Shown here: piece by piece, positions 23,743 through 32,934 of the stretch
How positions within the stretch are numbered: position 1 is the stretch's first letter
Layout of the letters: every line of letters starts with the position of its first letter
Source: Armatimonadota bacterium
GTDB lineage: Bacteria > Armatimonadota > UBA5829
Length of the DNA: 64,000 nt
Direction of reading: 5' to 3'
NCBI GenBank assembly: GCA_023474015.1
Contig: JAMCYN010000151.1
Coordinates: forward strand, 20,687 to 84,686
The notes under the pieces: generated by a model
Databases searched by the model: none
Told to the model about the DNA's origin: nothing
The model's input: only the letters and a program-made list of their open reading frames with translations
Program-made: the position numbers and the translations under genes

Positions 23743-24750
23743 TCAGGCCATCAAACCATCCAACTCTTCAACCGCTTCAACAACCTTATCGACGTCAGGC
23801 GCATAGGTAGCGGCCATACCGCTAACGTGCCCGGCTATTTGGCGGCGGAGTGATTCCGGCTCGAGCACCTCCGCGTGCCTGCCGTAACCCATTATCCAGA
23901 TAGCAATTTCCTCGATTCCAGCGACGGTTGCCTCGAAGATGATGCCGCCGTCGTCGCTCGGGTGGATTACCTGGGTTCGATGGCGTTTCACCTCGGCGAT
24001 CAACGGTGCCACGCACTGGTCGAACCTTACCCGCACGCGCGTCGGCTCTCCGCCGGCCCATGCTTCCCAGCTCAGGTCGAAATAGTCATCCACGGAGAAG
24101 TCATCCGGCGGGTCGAACCTCACGCCCAGCTTCACCGCGTCCCGGAAGCGCACCAGCTTCATCTGGATGACCTTTTCCTGCTCGTAACAGAACGCCAGGA
24201 CATACCAACTATGACGACGGAATACCATCGCGTAGGGGTCGATAGTATAGTCCTTTACCTCGCCGCTCTTCTGCGACCGATAAATCACCTTGAGGCGCTC
24301 GCGCCGGTCAATGGCCATTTCCAGCGTTTCGATCAGACCCGTAGGCACATCACCGGCGGGCGCATTAATATTGACGACTCGGCTGGAGGCGAGACTCCGG
24401 GCCTCGACAAGTTCCTCGAACCGTGCCGCGTCTCTTATCTTGAGCCACGCCGATTCGGCATATTTCTTGATCGGCGATCCATCCCCGAACAGCGACGATT
24501 TCAAGCTCAGGCGCAGCGCCAAGAGTTCCTCGGGGGTCAAATCAACTTCTCTCAGATCGGGCTTACCCGCGAAGTAGTAGCCGCCGTCGTGACAGTACAG
24601 CGGCGACTGTAAATCGACTGCAATCTCGTTTAACCACCTGTAGACCGTACGGTCCGATCTTCCCAGAATCGCCGCTAACTCACCCACCGTGATTCCCGGG
24701 CGGGTCTTGAGCAGGTCAATCATCTTGATCAAGAGCGCGGACTTCGCCAA
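23743..24750 (-). CDS. HTH-WYL transcriptional regulator (YafY/PafBC type)
   Basis: A 335-residue regulator. The N-terminal winged helix has LLIKMIDLLKTRPGITVGELAAIL followed by SDRTVYRWLNEIAVDL. A middle linker leads to the WYL domain (about residues 145-260): LKVIYRSQKSGEVKDYTIDPYAMVFR and HSWYVLAFCYEQEKVIQMKLVRF, with the motif appearing as WYV, then a WCX-like C-terminal extension. WYL domains sense nucleic-acid or nucleotide ligands. TTG at 24750 is supported by AGGAGGAG a few bases upstream. Nothing adjacent identifies its target, and it does not sit beside a defence system here. Confidence 0.88.
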   Translation of the reverse strand: MAKSALLIKMIDLLKTRPGITVGELAAILGRSDRTVYRWLNEIAVDLQSPLYCHDGGYYFAGKPDLREVDLTPEELLALRLSLKSSLFGDGSPIKKYAESAWLKIRDAARFEELVEARSLASSRVVNINAPAGDVPTGLIETLEMAIDRRERLKVIYRSQKSGEVKDYTIDPYAMVFRRHSWYVLAFCYEQEKVIQMKLVRFRDAVKLGVRFDPPDDFSVDDYFDLSWEAWAGGEPTRVRVRFDQCVAPLIAEVKRHRTQVIHPSDDGGIIFEATVAGIEEIAIWIMGYGRHAEVLEPESLRRQIAGHVSGMAATYAPDVDKVVEAVEELDGLMA

Positions 24751-25071
24751 GGTCTCCTCCTAATTACGTTTACCCCTTAGCCGAGTCTAGCAAGCTCAGC
24801 GCAAGCTGTCAAGCATTATCGCGCAAAGGCGGGAGTAAAGCCCCAGCGGTAAAACCACGGCCACAACTACACAAAGTCGGCCTGCGCCGACTGGGTAATG
24901 TAGTCTCCGAAGGGAGACTTCGTGTATTTGTAGCCGCGAATTCATTCGCCAGGGGACAACGATGCTTCTGCCGCAGTGTCGCGGCGGCCGGTCTCGGCCA
25001 CAATGGGGGAGACGGAGTAACCGCCCGGCCACCGCGCGAGTCGGGGGACACCCGGGTGTCCCCCGGTGTCG
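24751..25071. repeat. Intergenic repeat block with long palindrome and terminator-like hairpin
   Basis: No gene. At 24851-24950 two inverted copies of a repeat face each other: one with ACTACACAAAGTCGGCC and one with GGAGACTTCGTGTATTTGTA. The second copy recurs at 60914-60964. A perfect 11-bp-arm palindrome at 25043-25064 (GGGGGACACCC on its left half) lies 7 bases after the PEP-CTERM stop and may terminate transcription, although no T-tract follows. Confidence 0.75.
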
Positions 25072-25899
25072 CTATTGTCTCTTTCGCATGGCAAGTCCGA
25101 CGAATCCTATCAACCCGCTGGCAAGCGCGAGAAGGGTGCCCGGCTCGGGGACGGTCGACAACTCGAATGAGAGGTCCCAACTCTCGTTGTTCGCGATAAT
25201 CGGTGACCAGCCGGATGGAGTCGTGGCTACCGCCCTGACAGCGTCATCCTGGAAGTAATGAGGCCGGGTCTTCCAGCCCCAGGGGAAGTTTGTCCCGTTG
25301 GGGTAGATCGCCACTATGCTGAGCCAGAATATGTTCTTCTGGCCGGGCACGGAGTACTTGGCCTGATCGAACCAGTTCGCCTGAGGGAGAAAGACGTTAT
25401 ACTGGAAGCATGCCTCAGGTGCCGTGCCGAGAGGATAGAGATCGTAGCCCACGTGGACTTGCTGGTAGGCGGTTGTCGCGTAAGTCCAGAGCAAGTTCCC
25501 GGGGTGGCTGTAGCTGCCTGTCCCTACCGCGGGAACATCACTGTATATCCCGAACCAAAACGCCGCCGGGCTAAGTGGAGGCACGAAGTCCGGCCAGTTG
25601 ATGTATGAGCCCCACCAATGAAAATCGGTTACGGGCCTGTTGTCTCTGCACTCCCAGTCATCCGCGACCTGCGGGGCAACGGGCGGGACGCCGACTGGGT
25701 TCCTCGACCAGGACGGCTCATCCCATCCGTTGTAAACGGGCTTGCCGTTGTGGGTCAATGGCAGGCCGGCGGAATCGTAGGCCTGTACCACGGGTTGCGA
25801 CCACTTCAACGGATATCCGGGGACGACGGCCATCGCCTGGCCTGTGATCGTGACGCAGATGGCCACGACGAAGATAACGACACATAGTAACTGCTTCAT
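25072..25899 (-). CDS. PEP-CTERM surface protein with W-rich beta domain
   Basis: A 275-residue exported protein. The signal peptide is MKQLLCVVIFVVAICVTITG to about QAMA. The body is Trp/Pro-rich (YPLKWSQPVVQAYDS, VADDWECRDNRPVTDFHWWG, FWFGIYSDVPA, SHPGNLLWTY). It resembles a domain common in PEP-CTERM proteins of unknown function. The C-terminus is VPEPGTLLALASGLIGFVGL then RKRQ, a textbook PEP-CTERM signal for exosortase. AAGGAGG precedes the ATG. A hairpin at about 25921-25942 sits just upstream of the ribosome site and could influence expression. No exosortase is encoded in the window. Confidence 0.88.
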   Translation of the reverse strand: MKQLLCVVIFVVAICVTITGQAMAVVPGYPLKWSQPVVQAYDSAGLPLTHNGKPVYNGWDEPSWSRNPVGVPPVAPQVADDWECRDNRPVTDFHWWGSYINWPDFVPPLSPAAFWFGIYSDVPAVGTGSYSHPGNLLWTYATTAYQQVHVGYDLYPLGTAPEACFQYNVFLPQANWFDQAKYSVPGQKNIFWLSIVAIYPNGTNFPWGWKTRPHYFQDDAVRAVATTPSGWSPIIANNESWDLSFELSTVPEPGTLLALASGLIGFVGLAMRKRQ

Positions 25900-26145
25900 C
25901 TTTTTTCCTCCTTGATTCTTTTGGGCCGGCTGTCAGCCAGCCCAATCTACCAACGATCAGTCTGTTACCCATCTTCGTAAACAAGCTAAACAGATTCTGT
26001 ACCATTTTGTTCTTTTGTGCTTAAGTCGCGGACGCATCTGTCCGATTGTCGATTGCACGTCAAAGGATTCTCGACTACATTTGAAGAAGTGACAATATGG
26101 CCTTTAGCGACGTTTAGGCTTGGAAGACCTACAGGAGGATTATGA
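25900..26145. other. Divergent intergenic region between the PEP-CTERM gene and leuB
   Basis: Holds the ribosome sites of both divergent genes and a GGGCTGGCTG-type hairpin (25921-25942). No T-box, riboswitch or convincing promoter hexamers were recognised. Confidence 0.4.
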
Positions 26146-27204
26146 ATGTATAAGATAGCGGTGATCGGCGGTGACGGGACCGGCCCGGAGGTCGTGAAGG
26201 AGGGTTTGAAAGTCCTGGAAGCCGCGAGCCGGAAAGTCGGTTTCAAGTATCAGACTGTCGATTTCGACTACGGCGGAGACAGGTATATCAGGACAGGAGA
26301 GGTGCTGCCGGAGTCGGCGCCGGATGAACTGCGAAAGTTCGACGCGATCTACCTCGGCGCGATAGGCCATCCCGATGTGAAGCCGGGCATATTAGAGAAG
26401 GGTATTCTGCTCGCGCTCAGGTTTGCGCTGGACCAGTATATCAATCTCAGGCCGGTCAAGCTCTATCCCGGCGTCGAGACCCCCTTGAAGGACAAGGGGC
26501 CGGACGATGTGAACTATGTCGTGGTCCGGGAGAACACCGAAGGTCTCTACACCGGCGCGGGCGGCGTGCTCAGAAAGAACACCCCGAACGAGGTGGCGGT
26601 TCAGGAATCGATCAACACCCGCATGGGCGTCGAGCGATGCATCCGTTACGCGTTCGAGTATTGCCGGAAGCGCAGCAAGGACAAGAAGCTCACGCTGGTC
26701 GGCAAGACCAACGTCCTCACATACGCGTTCGACCTTTGGGAGCGGGCATTCTACGATGTGGCCAAGGAGTACCCTGATATCAAACCCGACTACGCCCATG
26801 TCGACGCGACGACGATGTGGATGGTCAAGAACCCGGAGTGGTTCGACGTGATCGTCACCGACAACATGTTCGGCGATATTATCACCGACCTCGGCGCGAT
26901 GACCCAGGGCGGCATGGGAGTCGCCGCGGGCGGTAACATCAATCCGAAGGGCGTCTCCATGTTCGAGCCTATCGGCGGCTCCGCGCCCAAATATACGGGT
27001 ATGAATATCATCAACCCGCTCGCCGCCATCGGCGCGGCTCAGATGATGCTCGAAACGCTGGGCGAGCAGAAGGCGGCCGACATCGTGGACCAGGCCATCG
27101 CTTATGTCACCGGCAGCAAGCTCAAGAGTATGAGCGCCGGTAAGATGGGCTACTCGACCACCGAGGTCGGCGACCTGGTGGCGCAGTTCGTGGCGGACGC
27201 GTAG
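26146..27204 (+). CDS. leuB: 3-Isopropylmalate dehydrogenase-family oxidative decarboxylase
   Basis: A 352-residue NAD-dependent beta-decarboxylating dehydrogenase. It begins [15 protein letters not shown]. Substrate-site residues are in [26 protein letters not shown] and the Lys/Asp regions [27 protein letters not shown] and [37 protein letters not shown] completes the nucleotide site. The start ATG at 26146 is preceded by AGGAGG at 7 bases. Members acting on 3-isopropylmalate, tartrate, isocitrate or homoisocitrate are hard to tell apart by eye; the [15 protein letters not shown] segment is compatible with the LeuB/TtuC group. It stands alone, away from leuC/leuD. Confidence 0.82.
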   Translation: MYKIAVIGGDGTGPEVVKEGLKVLEAASRKVGFKYQTVDFDYGGDRYIRTGEVLPESAPDELRKFDAIYLGAIGHPDVKPGILEKGILLALRFALDQYINLRPVKLYPGVETPLKDKGPDDVNYVVVRENTEGLYTGAGGVLRKNTPNEVAVQESINTRMGVERCIRYAFEYCRKRSKDKKLTLVGKTNVLTYAFDLWERAFYDVAKEYPDIKPDYAHVDATTMWMVKNPEWFDVIVTDNMFGDIITDLGAMTQGGMGVAAGGNINPKGVSMFEPIGGSAPKYTGMNIINPLAAIGAAQMMLETLGEQKAADIVDQAIAYVTGSKLKSMSAGKMGYSTTEVGDLVAQFVADA

Positions 27205-27292
27205 AATTGCAGATTGAAGATTGCAGAATGCAGAATGAAGGGACCATCGCAATTATGGGCCAATCTGCATTCTGCATTCTGCAATCTGCATT
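27205..27292. repeat. Heptamer hairpin repeat, GCAGAAT family
   Basis: Left arm 27205-27240, core AAGGGACC, right arm 27261-27292. It begins directly after the leuB stop codon and ends 33 bases before corA. Confidence 0.88.
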
Positions 27293-27324
27293 ATCCCTTC
27301 CACTTCTAGTGAGGAAAATGCCAG

Positions 27325-28296
27325 TTGATCAAGACCTATCTCTTCACACCCGACGGCTATCAGGAGGACGTCCCGCTCGATGATTGGCGGTCCCTGGTGG
27401 AGGAAGACGGCAAGCTGCTGTGGGTCGATGTGCGTTCGGCGCAATCGGACGAGATAACCGACCTGGCGACCCAGTTCGGACTTCATTCGATTGTTGTCGA
27501 CAGCCTGCGAGACGGTTACAGCCGCCCACACCTCTATGAGTTCTCTGACCACTTCTACGTCAATATGACCACCATCACGACGACCGGTCGCGGGGAGCAT
27601 CCTCTTCGGCCCGAGGAACTGCACGTGGTGGCGGGTCAGAAGTTTATGATTACGGCAGTTCGGGGCGAGAAGAGCGAGGCGGTGGATAGGGCACTGGCGG
27701 AGTATAAGGGTAGCCCCGGACTTTCGGCGCACGGGGCGATACGGGCATTCTATCTGCTTGCGGAGGACCTGGTCGAGACGTATTTCCCGGTGGTCGAGAA
27801 GCTCGACGACGAGGCCGACAAGCTCGAAATCACAATGCTCGACAGGGCGGACAAATCCTCGCTTCACAAGCTGTTTCAGCTCAAACGCCAGGGCTTCGAG
27901 CTTCGAAGACTCCTTGGTCCCCAGCGCGACATATTCAACGAACTCTCCCGCCGCGACTTTCCGTTCATCACCGGCGAGGACCAGGTCTACTTCCAGGATG
28001 TCTACAACAGGATGATCCGCATTTTCGATATGATGGACACGGTCCGGGAAATCCTGAGCGGGAACCTGGACATCTACCTTTCGACCGTCTCGAACCGCCT
28101 GAACGAGGTGATGAAGGTGCTGACCGTCTTCGCCACGATTCTCATGATGCTCGCGTTCATCACGGGATTCTTCGGGATGAACTTCGTCCATCTGCCGGGG
28201 CTGCATTCGGTAAAGGCGTTTTGGGGCACCGTCGCGGCGATGGCCGTGGTTACCGGCATGATGGCGTGGTGGTTCAAGCGCAAAGGGTGGATGTAG
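27325..28296 (+). CDS. corA: CorA-type divalent metal (Mg2+/Co2+) channel
   Basis: A 323-residue inner-membrane channel. A large cytosolic alpha/beta N-terminal domain (about 1-230) includes WVDVRSAQSDEITDLA and FSDHFYVNMTTI. The long stalk helix precedes two C-terminal membrane helices: VLTVFATILMMLAFITGFFGMNF, which contains the signature GMN, and WGTVAAMAVVTGMMAWWF, with a short basic tail. Length and layout are standard. The start is TTG at 27325 with GAGGA upstream; an ATG a few bases before is out of frame. It probably forms its own transcription unit. Confidence 0.93.
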   Translation: MIKTYLFTPDGYQEDVPLDDWRSLVEEDGKLLWVDVRSAQSDEITDLATQFGLHSIVVDSLRDGYSRPHLYEFSDHFYVNMTTITTTGRGEHPLRPEELHVVAGQKFMITAVRGEKSEAVDRALAEYKGSPGLSAHGAIRAFYLLAEDLVETYFPVVEKLDDEADKLEITMLDRADKSSLHKLFQLKRQGFELRRLLGPQRDIFNELSRRDFPFITGEDQVYFQDVYNRMIRIFDMMDTVREILSGNLDIYLSTVSNRLNEVMKVLTVFATILMMLAFITGFFGMNFVHLPGLHSVKAFWGTVAAMAVVTGMMAWWFKRKGWM

Positions 28297-28349
28297 GGAT
28301 TTTGGATTTTGGATTGCGGATTGGGGGGAGCGCTGGTTCGGCGCTCCCC
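28296..28349. terminator. ATTTTGG heptamer array leading into a GC-rich hairpin
   Basis: About four 7-bp units (ATTTTGG, ATTTTGG, ATTGCGG, ATTGGGG; 28299-28327) run straight into perfect arms GGGGAGCGC (28325-28333) and GCGCTCCCC (28341-28349). It lies between convergent corA and a PEP-CTERM gene, a natural place for a bidirectional terminator, though no T-run follows. Confidence 0.6.
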
Positions 28350-28363
28350 TCGCCCGTAATGCT

Positions 28364-28942
28364 TTAGCTGCGTCTTCTGAGCGTCCATCCGCCCAGCGCA
28401 AGCAGGCCTGAGCCAAGCGCGAGCAGTGAACCCGGTTCGGGAACTGTTGGCCCGTGGACGGGTCCGGCCCCCATGCCGACCGGGGCTGCCCAGTTCTCGA
28501 CCACCTGGCTGCTGTTGATGAACCAGCCCACGTCGTGTGGCAAGTTCGGATTGTCGAACCCGAACAGCGCATTCTGCACGCCCGGTCCGTTATCCGGTTC
28601 CGTCCAGACGGCCGACCAGTTGCATTTGCCCGTCGGCGCGGAGATTCCGCCGTGGGGGGTGAAGCCGTCGCGGTGATCTTCAAGGATGCTGAAGATACCG
28701 AACGTCCACCCGACCGGCCCGAGGATGTTGGAGTAGTCGGCAATGTTGGGGTCGCATGTGCCGACGTGGAACTGGTGGAGCAGCAGCCCCCCAGTACCGG
28801 TCACATCATACTGATAGTTACGGATTCCACCGCCCCCGCAGATGTTGCCCTGACACAGGACGGTCGCCCCTCCCTGCGCGAGAGTTGGAATAGCAAGCCC
28901 CAACGCCAGCAGCGCAACCATAATCATACACATTAGTTTCAT
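28364..28942 (-). CDS. PEP-CTERM surface protein
   Basis: A 192-residue exported protein. The signal peptide is MKLMCMIMVALLALGLAIPT, ending at LAQG. A small Gly/Asn-rich beta body follows with four Cys (VLCQGNICGGGG, VGTCDPN, TGKCNWS) that may form disulphides. The sorting tail is VPEPGSLLALGSGLLALGGW followed by RRRS. AAGGAG is upstream of the ATG and a sigma70-type promoter at 28988-29016. The body is not assigned to a known family. Confidence 0.85.
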   Translation of the reverse strand: MKLMCMIMVALLALGLAIPTLAQGGATVLCQGNICGGGGIRNYQYDVTGTGGLLLHQFHVGTCDPNIADYSNILGPVGWTFGIFSILEDHRDGFTPHGGISAPTGKCNWSAVWTEPDNGPGVQNALFGFDNPNLPHDVGWFINSSQVVENWAAPVGMGAGPVHGPTVPEPGSLLALGSGLLALGGWTLRRRS

Positions 28943-28987
28943 CTTTTGTTAAGCTCCTTCCCTTGTTACATAGATTGACCCCATCGG

Positions 28988-29016
28988 AAGATAGCATGCA
29001 ACCGGTTATTTGTCAA
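28988..29016 (-). promoter_or_regulatory. Promoter of the PEP-CTERM gene at 28364-28942
   Basis: Minus strand TTGACA (29016-29011), 17-base spacer, TATCTT (28993-28988), giving a leader of about 40 bases. Confidence 0.75.
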
Positions 29017-29080
29017 GACTGTGTTGGCAACATTTACATAATTGATAGACCCGGGAACGGGGTGCTGGGGTGATCATCTA

Positions 29081-29109
29081 TTGAATGTGGAATCCGCGCA
29101 CTGTATAAT
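29081..29109 (+). promoter_or_regulatory. Promoter predicting a leaderless mRNA
   Basis: TTGAAT (29081-29086), 17-base spacer, perfect TATAAT (29104-29109). The ATG of the phosphoesterase starts at 29117, 7 bases after the -10, exactly where transcription should begin. No ribosome site precedes the ATG. Confidence 0.75.
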
Positions 29110-29116
29110 CGGTAGT

Positions 29117-29800
29117 ATGCCGATATATGCAATATCCGATCTGCACCTCTCGCTTGGCAAACATAAGCCGATGGATATCTTTGGCGAGGCATGGCGGGAT
29201 CATGATAAACGAATCGCCGCCAACTGGGACGCGGTAGTCTCACCGGAGGACACAGTGCTGGTGGCCGGGGACCATTCCTGGGCGCTCAGGCTGGACGAGG
29301 CAAAGCCCGATCTGCAATACATCGCCGAGAGGCCCGGCCGGAAGATATTGATTCGAGGCAACCACGACTACTGGTGGCGGCGCGAATCCACCAATCGCAT
29401 TCAAGCGATAGTTGACGAGAGCATCTGCCTGATGCAGGGCAGGGCAGTCGTCGTCGAGAATGTCGGCATTACGGGCACGCGCGGCTGGCGGGTCGAGCTA
29501 GAGGAAGACCCCGACGCCGGTGACGACCGTGTGATGAAACGCGAACTCGCCTACCTCGAACGCGGGCTTAAAGAGATGCCCAAGAAGGTGGATAAGCGAC
29601 TGGTCATGCTGCATTATCCCCCATTCAACGCTGACCTCGAGCCTAACGAGTTCGCAGACCTCCTGCAGGCCTACAATGTGGACATACTAGTCTACGGCCA
29701 CATCCACACCGGCTATTATCTGGAGGGCAATGTGAACGGCGTCGAGTACCGGCTGGTGTCGGTGGACCATACGGAGTTCAGGCCGGTGCTGATTGCTTGA
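29117..29800 (+). CDS. Calcineurin-like metallophosphoesterase
   Basis: A 227-residue cytosolic dimetal phosphoesterase. Metal-binding motifs are visible in order: D-x-H in AISDLHLSLGK, G-D in VLVAGDHSWA (Asp with His replacing the usual Asn), G-N-H-D in ILIRGNHDYWW, His in RLVMLHYPP, and G-H-x-H in VYGHIHTGYY. This composition resembles YmdB/YfcE-distant bacterial 'serine/threonine phosphatase-like' proteins; the substrate is unknown. ATG at 29117 was chosen because the phosphoesterase fold starts there; upstream in-frame codons lie in the promoter. Confidence 0.88.
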   Translation: MPIYAISDLHLSLGKHKPMDIFGEAWRDHDKRIAANWDAVVSPEDTVLVAGDHSWALRLDEAKPDLQYIAERPGRKILIRGNHDYWWRRESTNRIQAIVDESICLMQGRAVVVENVGITGTRGWRVELEEDPDAGDDRVMKRELAYLERGLKEMPKKVDKRLVMLHYPPFNADLEPNEFADLLQAYNVDILVYGHIHTGYYLEGNVNGVEYRLVSVDHTEFRPVLIA

Positions 29801-29838
29801 AATAGGCGGTAGAGGGCAAGACTCCCGCAGAGCTGTGT

Positions 29839-30687
29839 CTATGGTGCACGCTTTCCGCCTTTGCTTCTGAGGTAATCCGCTACGTCCTTATTATCCATAG
29901 ATTCCGCCAGCGCCAGCGAAGTCTCCCCATAAGCGTTCGCCAGGTTGATCTTTGCGCCCTGCGAAACCAGGAACTTGACCATGTCAAGGTGGTCCATAAA
30001 TGCCGCCCCGTGCAGCGGTGTGCCATTGTCACTCATGGCGTCTATTCTCGCCTTTCTTCTTATTAGTAGTTGGGCGACATCCCGGTGGCCGCCGAAGGCT
30101 GCTTCATAGAGGGGAGTATGTCCCTCGATATCCACGGCATTCACATTCGCGCCCCTGGCGATAAGGATGATTGCAATGAGAGCGTGGCCGTTCAGGGCTG
30201 CATAGTGGAGAGGGGTCAAGCGCCCGCCTACGCTATCCGAACCCGGCACGCCCTTCACGTCACATTGGACGCCTACGTTCGCTCCTCGGCGGATAAGGGT
30301 TTCGGCCACGGAAGTGTAGCCGAGCATGGCCGCGTAGTGAAGCGGGGCCACCCCATTTGAGTCCTTGAGATTAGCCTGCTTGCGATTGGATTTCAGCAGT
30401 TGCTTAACCCGTAAGAAATCGTTTCTCAGCACTGCCGCGTGGAGCGGGGGCACCTGTGCTCCGTGGTTCAGCAAGTATACCACCATTCCTTTGTGGCCAT
30501 TTACCGCAGCGCGATGGATCAAGTTTAGCCCGGCCTCGTCTTTGGCGTTGATCAACTGTGGATCAGCCTGAAGCAAGGTTTTTACTTTCAGGTTGTCGCC
30601 TACGTACATGGCCTCATGGATTTCTCCGGCGGACGCGCCCATTGCGAAGTACAATAAGACAATGATCGTGCTAAACAAGCGTTGCAT
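29839..30687 (-). CDS. Exported ankyrin-repeat protein
   Basis: A 282-residue protein. A signal peptide (FSTIIVLLYFAMGASAGEI) is followed by about seven ankyrin repeats, e.g. AGLNLIHRAAVNGHKGMVVYLLNHGA, SNGVAPLHYAAMLGYTSVAETLIRRG and EGHTPLYEAAFGGHRDVAQLLIRR (fragments abridged by repeat). Such domains mediate protein-protein contacts; periplasmic or exported ankyrin proteins in bacteria often protect against oxidative stress or act as cargo, but no specific role can be read. AGGAGG is present upstream of the ATG. The gene stands alone between two plus/minus neighbours. Confidence 0.9.
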   Translation of the reverse strand: MQRLFSTIIVLLYFAMGASAGEIHEAMYVGDNLKVKTLLQADPQLINAKDEAGLNLIHRAAVNGHKGMVVYLLNHGAQVPPLHAAVLRNDFLRVKQLLKSNRKQANLKDSNGVAPLHYAAMLGYTSVAETLIRRGANVGVQCDVKGVPGSDSVGGRLTPLHYAALNGHALIAIILIARGANVNAVDIEGHTPLYEAAFGGHRDVAQLLIRRKARIDAMSDNGTPLHGAAFMDHLDMVKFLVSQGAKINLANAYGETSLALAESMDNKDVADYLRSKGGKRAP

Positions 30688-30775
30688 AGTGCAGCCCTCC
30701 TAGGCCTCAGTGTATCCACCTCAAGTCCTTATGTCAAACGCCCATCCTGCAAATGGCACATTCCCCCATTCCGAC

Positions 30776-30902
30776 TCGAAGGGACGAAAGCGCGAAAGGA
30801 GAGGATGCGGGCTCAAGCCCGGGGAACTTGCGTCCGGGGTTCAAACCCAGGACGAACAGGCCCTCCCTTCTGTTCCCTATTCCCTATTCCCTGTTCCCTA
30901 CT
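30776..30902. repeat. Composite element: octamer arm, T-arm-like hairpin, GGGAACA heptamer arm
   Basis: CGAAAGCG-type 8-bp units (30776-30800) lead to GGGCTCAAGCCC and GTCCGGGG-TTCAAA-CCCAGGAC hairpins, then CCCTCCCTTC and TGTTCCC/TATTCCC heptamers (30860-30902). Closely similar organisation is seen at 54852-55005 and 56157-56337. It ends at the stop codon of the glycosidase gene. Confidence 0.82.
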
Positions 30903-30903
30903 T

Positions 30904-32877
30904 TCACGGAGCAGACGTCTTGTATACCCTAACCCCATATGGCTCCAGCGAGTCCGTGAACGCGCCATTGGTGACGGGGATGGTCTTTTGAACAATCCCC
31001 GGAGGTCCCACTCGCACGCTGCTCGCGATCACTCTCGAGCCCAACTTGAACGCGGCTGTTACCGTCTCGTTATATGGATTCACGGCAAGCATGTATAGAT
31101 TGCTGCCGGACATTCGCGAGAGCACTGATATTCGGGCGTCGGAGACAGTGAGTTTCAGCGTGGTGGGCGCGTCTATGCCGAGGGCTATCGGCTTGATGCG
31201 GTCCAGTTCGTCGCCGAGCTGCCTGACCGCCGCGAACTGAGCGTCGCCGTCATCGCTTGTCAAGTATTCCAGAGAGAAGAAGACCAGCCCCCGGGCGCCG
31301 TGGATCAGCCCCTGGTATGCAAGGCACATCATCTGCTGGAAGCTGGGCGGTTGGCTGAGCGAGTTATACGGCTTCTGGCTCGAGCATTCGGGGACCATCC
31401 ATATCGCCCTCGCGCCCATCCCGGCGGCCCGGAGGTAGTCGGTGTATTTGCCGAAGTCGGACATCGGCGGCTGGGCCAGTTTGTCCCTGTATTGTTGGAA
31501 GACAGGATAGTCGTCGACTCCGAGCACGTCCGTATTGTCCACGTGAGCCCTGTGGTTCGTGGCGGTCGTCATAACCTGCCAGGCCGGATGGTTCGGGTCG
31601 CTGCTCTTGATGTAATTATATCGGTCGGCGATCTGAGGCAGATACTCGTTCGACAGCTCATCGTTGATGTACCATGCGAGCAGGGCAGGATGGTTCTTGT
31701 AGGTCTCCACAAGCCCCTTGAATATATTGAACGCGCCGGTCCAGAATCCGAGGCTGGTCGGTTCCCACGGGGTGCCGCTGTAGCAGTCCTTGACGGAGAA
31801 TATGATCTTCAGACCGACGCTCTGTGCCCTGGCCAGGTAGGCGTCGGTGTATTTGAGCGCGCCGGTGGAGGTAGTATAGTTCATTATGCAATTGAACTTC
31901 GTCGCGGAGATGCGGTCCAGGTCCGACATTCCGGACGCGGACATTCCATTGTCGTAAAATCCGAGCGGAAAGAAAAGTTTGCCGTCTACCACGCAGCGGC
32001 CGTATTCGTCAATATAAACCTTTGGATATGGCGTCGTGGAGGCGGCGATGGTCAGCGGCAGCGTCAGTGTTCGCACGACAAAGCCGGTGCTCCCGTTGAC
32101 CAACCGCACACGAACTGTATATGAGCCTGCCGCGAGATAGGTCAGGTTGATCTTGATGTTGTCCCAGTAGGTGGTGCTGAGGCTGGTCTTGGACCCGCTC
32201 CCCACCTGTGCTCCATATCGGTCAAGCACCGCCACATTCACCCTCGGGTATGCCACCGGAGCGAGCGTGTTCTGGCGAAATTCGATCCCGACGGACACGC
32301 GCTTCGACCGCCCCGGATAGATCGTGCCTCTATAGGCAGGGTAGCGGAGAATGGAGCGGAACATCATATCATTGCCGACCTGTATGTCATCAAACCAGGC
32401 CGTGCCGGTGGAGCCCTTGGTCATATAAAGTAGCGCCGCGATCCGGGCCGTGTTGTCCGGGATGACGGTGGTGACCTCGACGGGCTGTGTCCAATCCTGC
32501 GTGCCGCTGAGCCCTTCCGAGCCGTAGCCCCCGATGTATTTGCCTGACGCGTCGTACCACTCGAGTTTGATCCTGGCCGTGCCGCCGATCACGTTTTGGG
32601 TGCGAATCCATGCGGAGAATGTATAGGGGCAGCCGGGTGAGACGGCGATATACTGCTTCACAACCGGGTTGACCCCCAAGCCGGCCTGTATGCGCAGGCT
32701 TTGGCCGCCCGCATGGGCCGCGGATTGCACCACCTGGGCTCCCGTGGGCAGAGACCATCCGCCCGCGCCGACTTCGAAGCCGGGGTTGAAGATCAGATTG
32801 GCTTGAGCGCCCGCATGAGAAGTGGCAAGTGTGACAAAGAGCAGAACAGTGAGGAGTGTTGTGTGCATCCTATGCAT
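30904..32877 (-). CDS. Secreted modular glycosidase-like protein (CBM plus TIM barrel)
   Basis: A 657-residue exported protein. The signal peptide (TTLLTVLLFVTLATSHAGAQ) precedes a CBM4/9-like jelly roll (LIFNPGFEVGAGGWSLP, SLRIQAGLG, FSAWIRTQ, TAWFDDIQVG). A middle beta domain (about 180-290) is followed by a clan-A-like TIM barrel (KLFFPLGFYDNGMS, LLAWYINDELSNEYLP, AIWMVPECSSQ, GARGLVFFSLEYL). Candidate catalytic Glu residues are in NDELSNE and VPECS. A small C-terminal beta sandwich ends the protein. ATG at 32877 is preferred because AAGGAG lies about 9 bases upstream. The glycan substrate is unknown; its position beside the exopolysaccharide locus suggests a role in remodelling matrix sugars. 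Confidence 0.8.
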   Translation of the reverse strand: MHRMHTTLLTVLLFVTLATSHAGAQANLIFNPGFEVGAGGWSLPTGAQVVQSAAHAGGQSLRIQAGLGVNPVVKQYIAVSPGCPYTFSAWIRTQNVIGGTARIKLEWYDASGKYIGGYGSEGLSGTQDWTQPVEVTTVIPDNTARIAALLYMTKGSTGTAWFDDIQVGNDMMFRSILRYPAYRGTIYPGRSKRVSVGIEFRQNTLAPVAYPRVNVAVLDRYGAQVGSGSKTSLSTTYWDNIKINLTYLAAGSYTVRVRLVNGSTGFVVRTLTLPLTIAASTTPYPKVYIDEYGRCVVDGKLFFPLGFYDNGMSASGMSDLDRISATKFNCIMNYTTSTGALKYTDAYLARAQSVGLKIIFSVKDCYSGTPWEPTSLGFWTGAFNIFKGLVETYKNHPALLAWYINDELSNEYLPQIADRYNYIKSSDPNHPAWQVMTTATNHRAHVDNTDVLGVDDYPVFQQYRDKLAQPPMSDFGKYTDYLRAAGMGARAIWMVPECSSQKPYNSLSQPPSFQQMMCLAYQGLIHGARGLVFFSLEYLTSDDGDAQFAAVRQLGDELDRIKPIALGIDAPTTLKLTVSDARISVLSRMSGSNLYMLAVNPYNETVTAAFKLGSRVIASSVRVGPPGIVQKTIPVTNGAFTDSLEPYGVRVYKTSAP

Positions 32878-32934
32878 TGCCGGGTTCTCCTTAAGGATCA
32901 GTTTCCCCATATATACCTGACCTTGTCTAGGATG

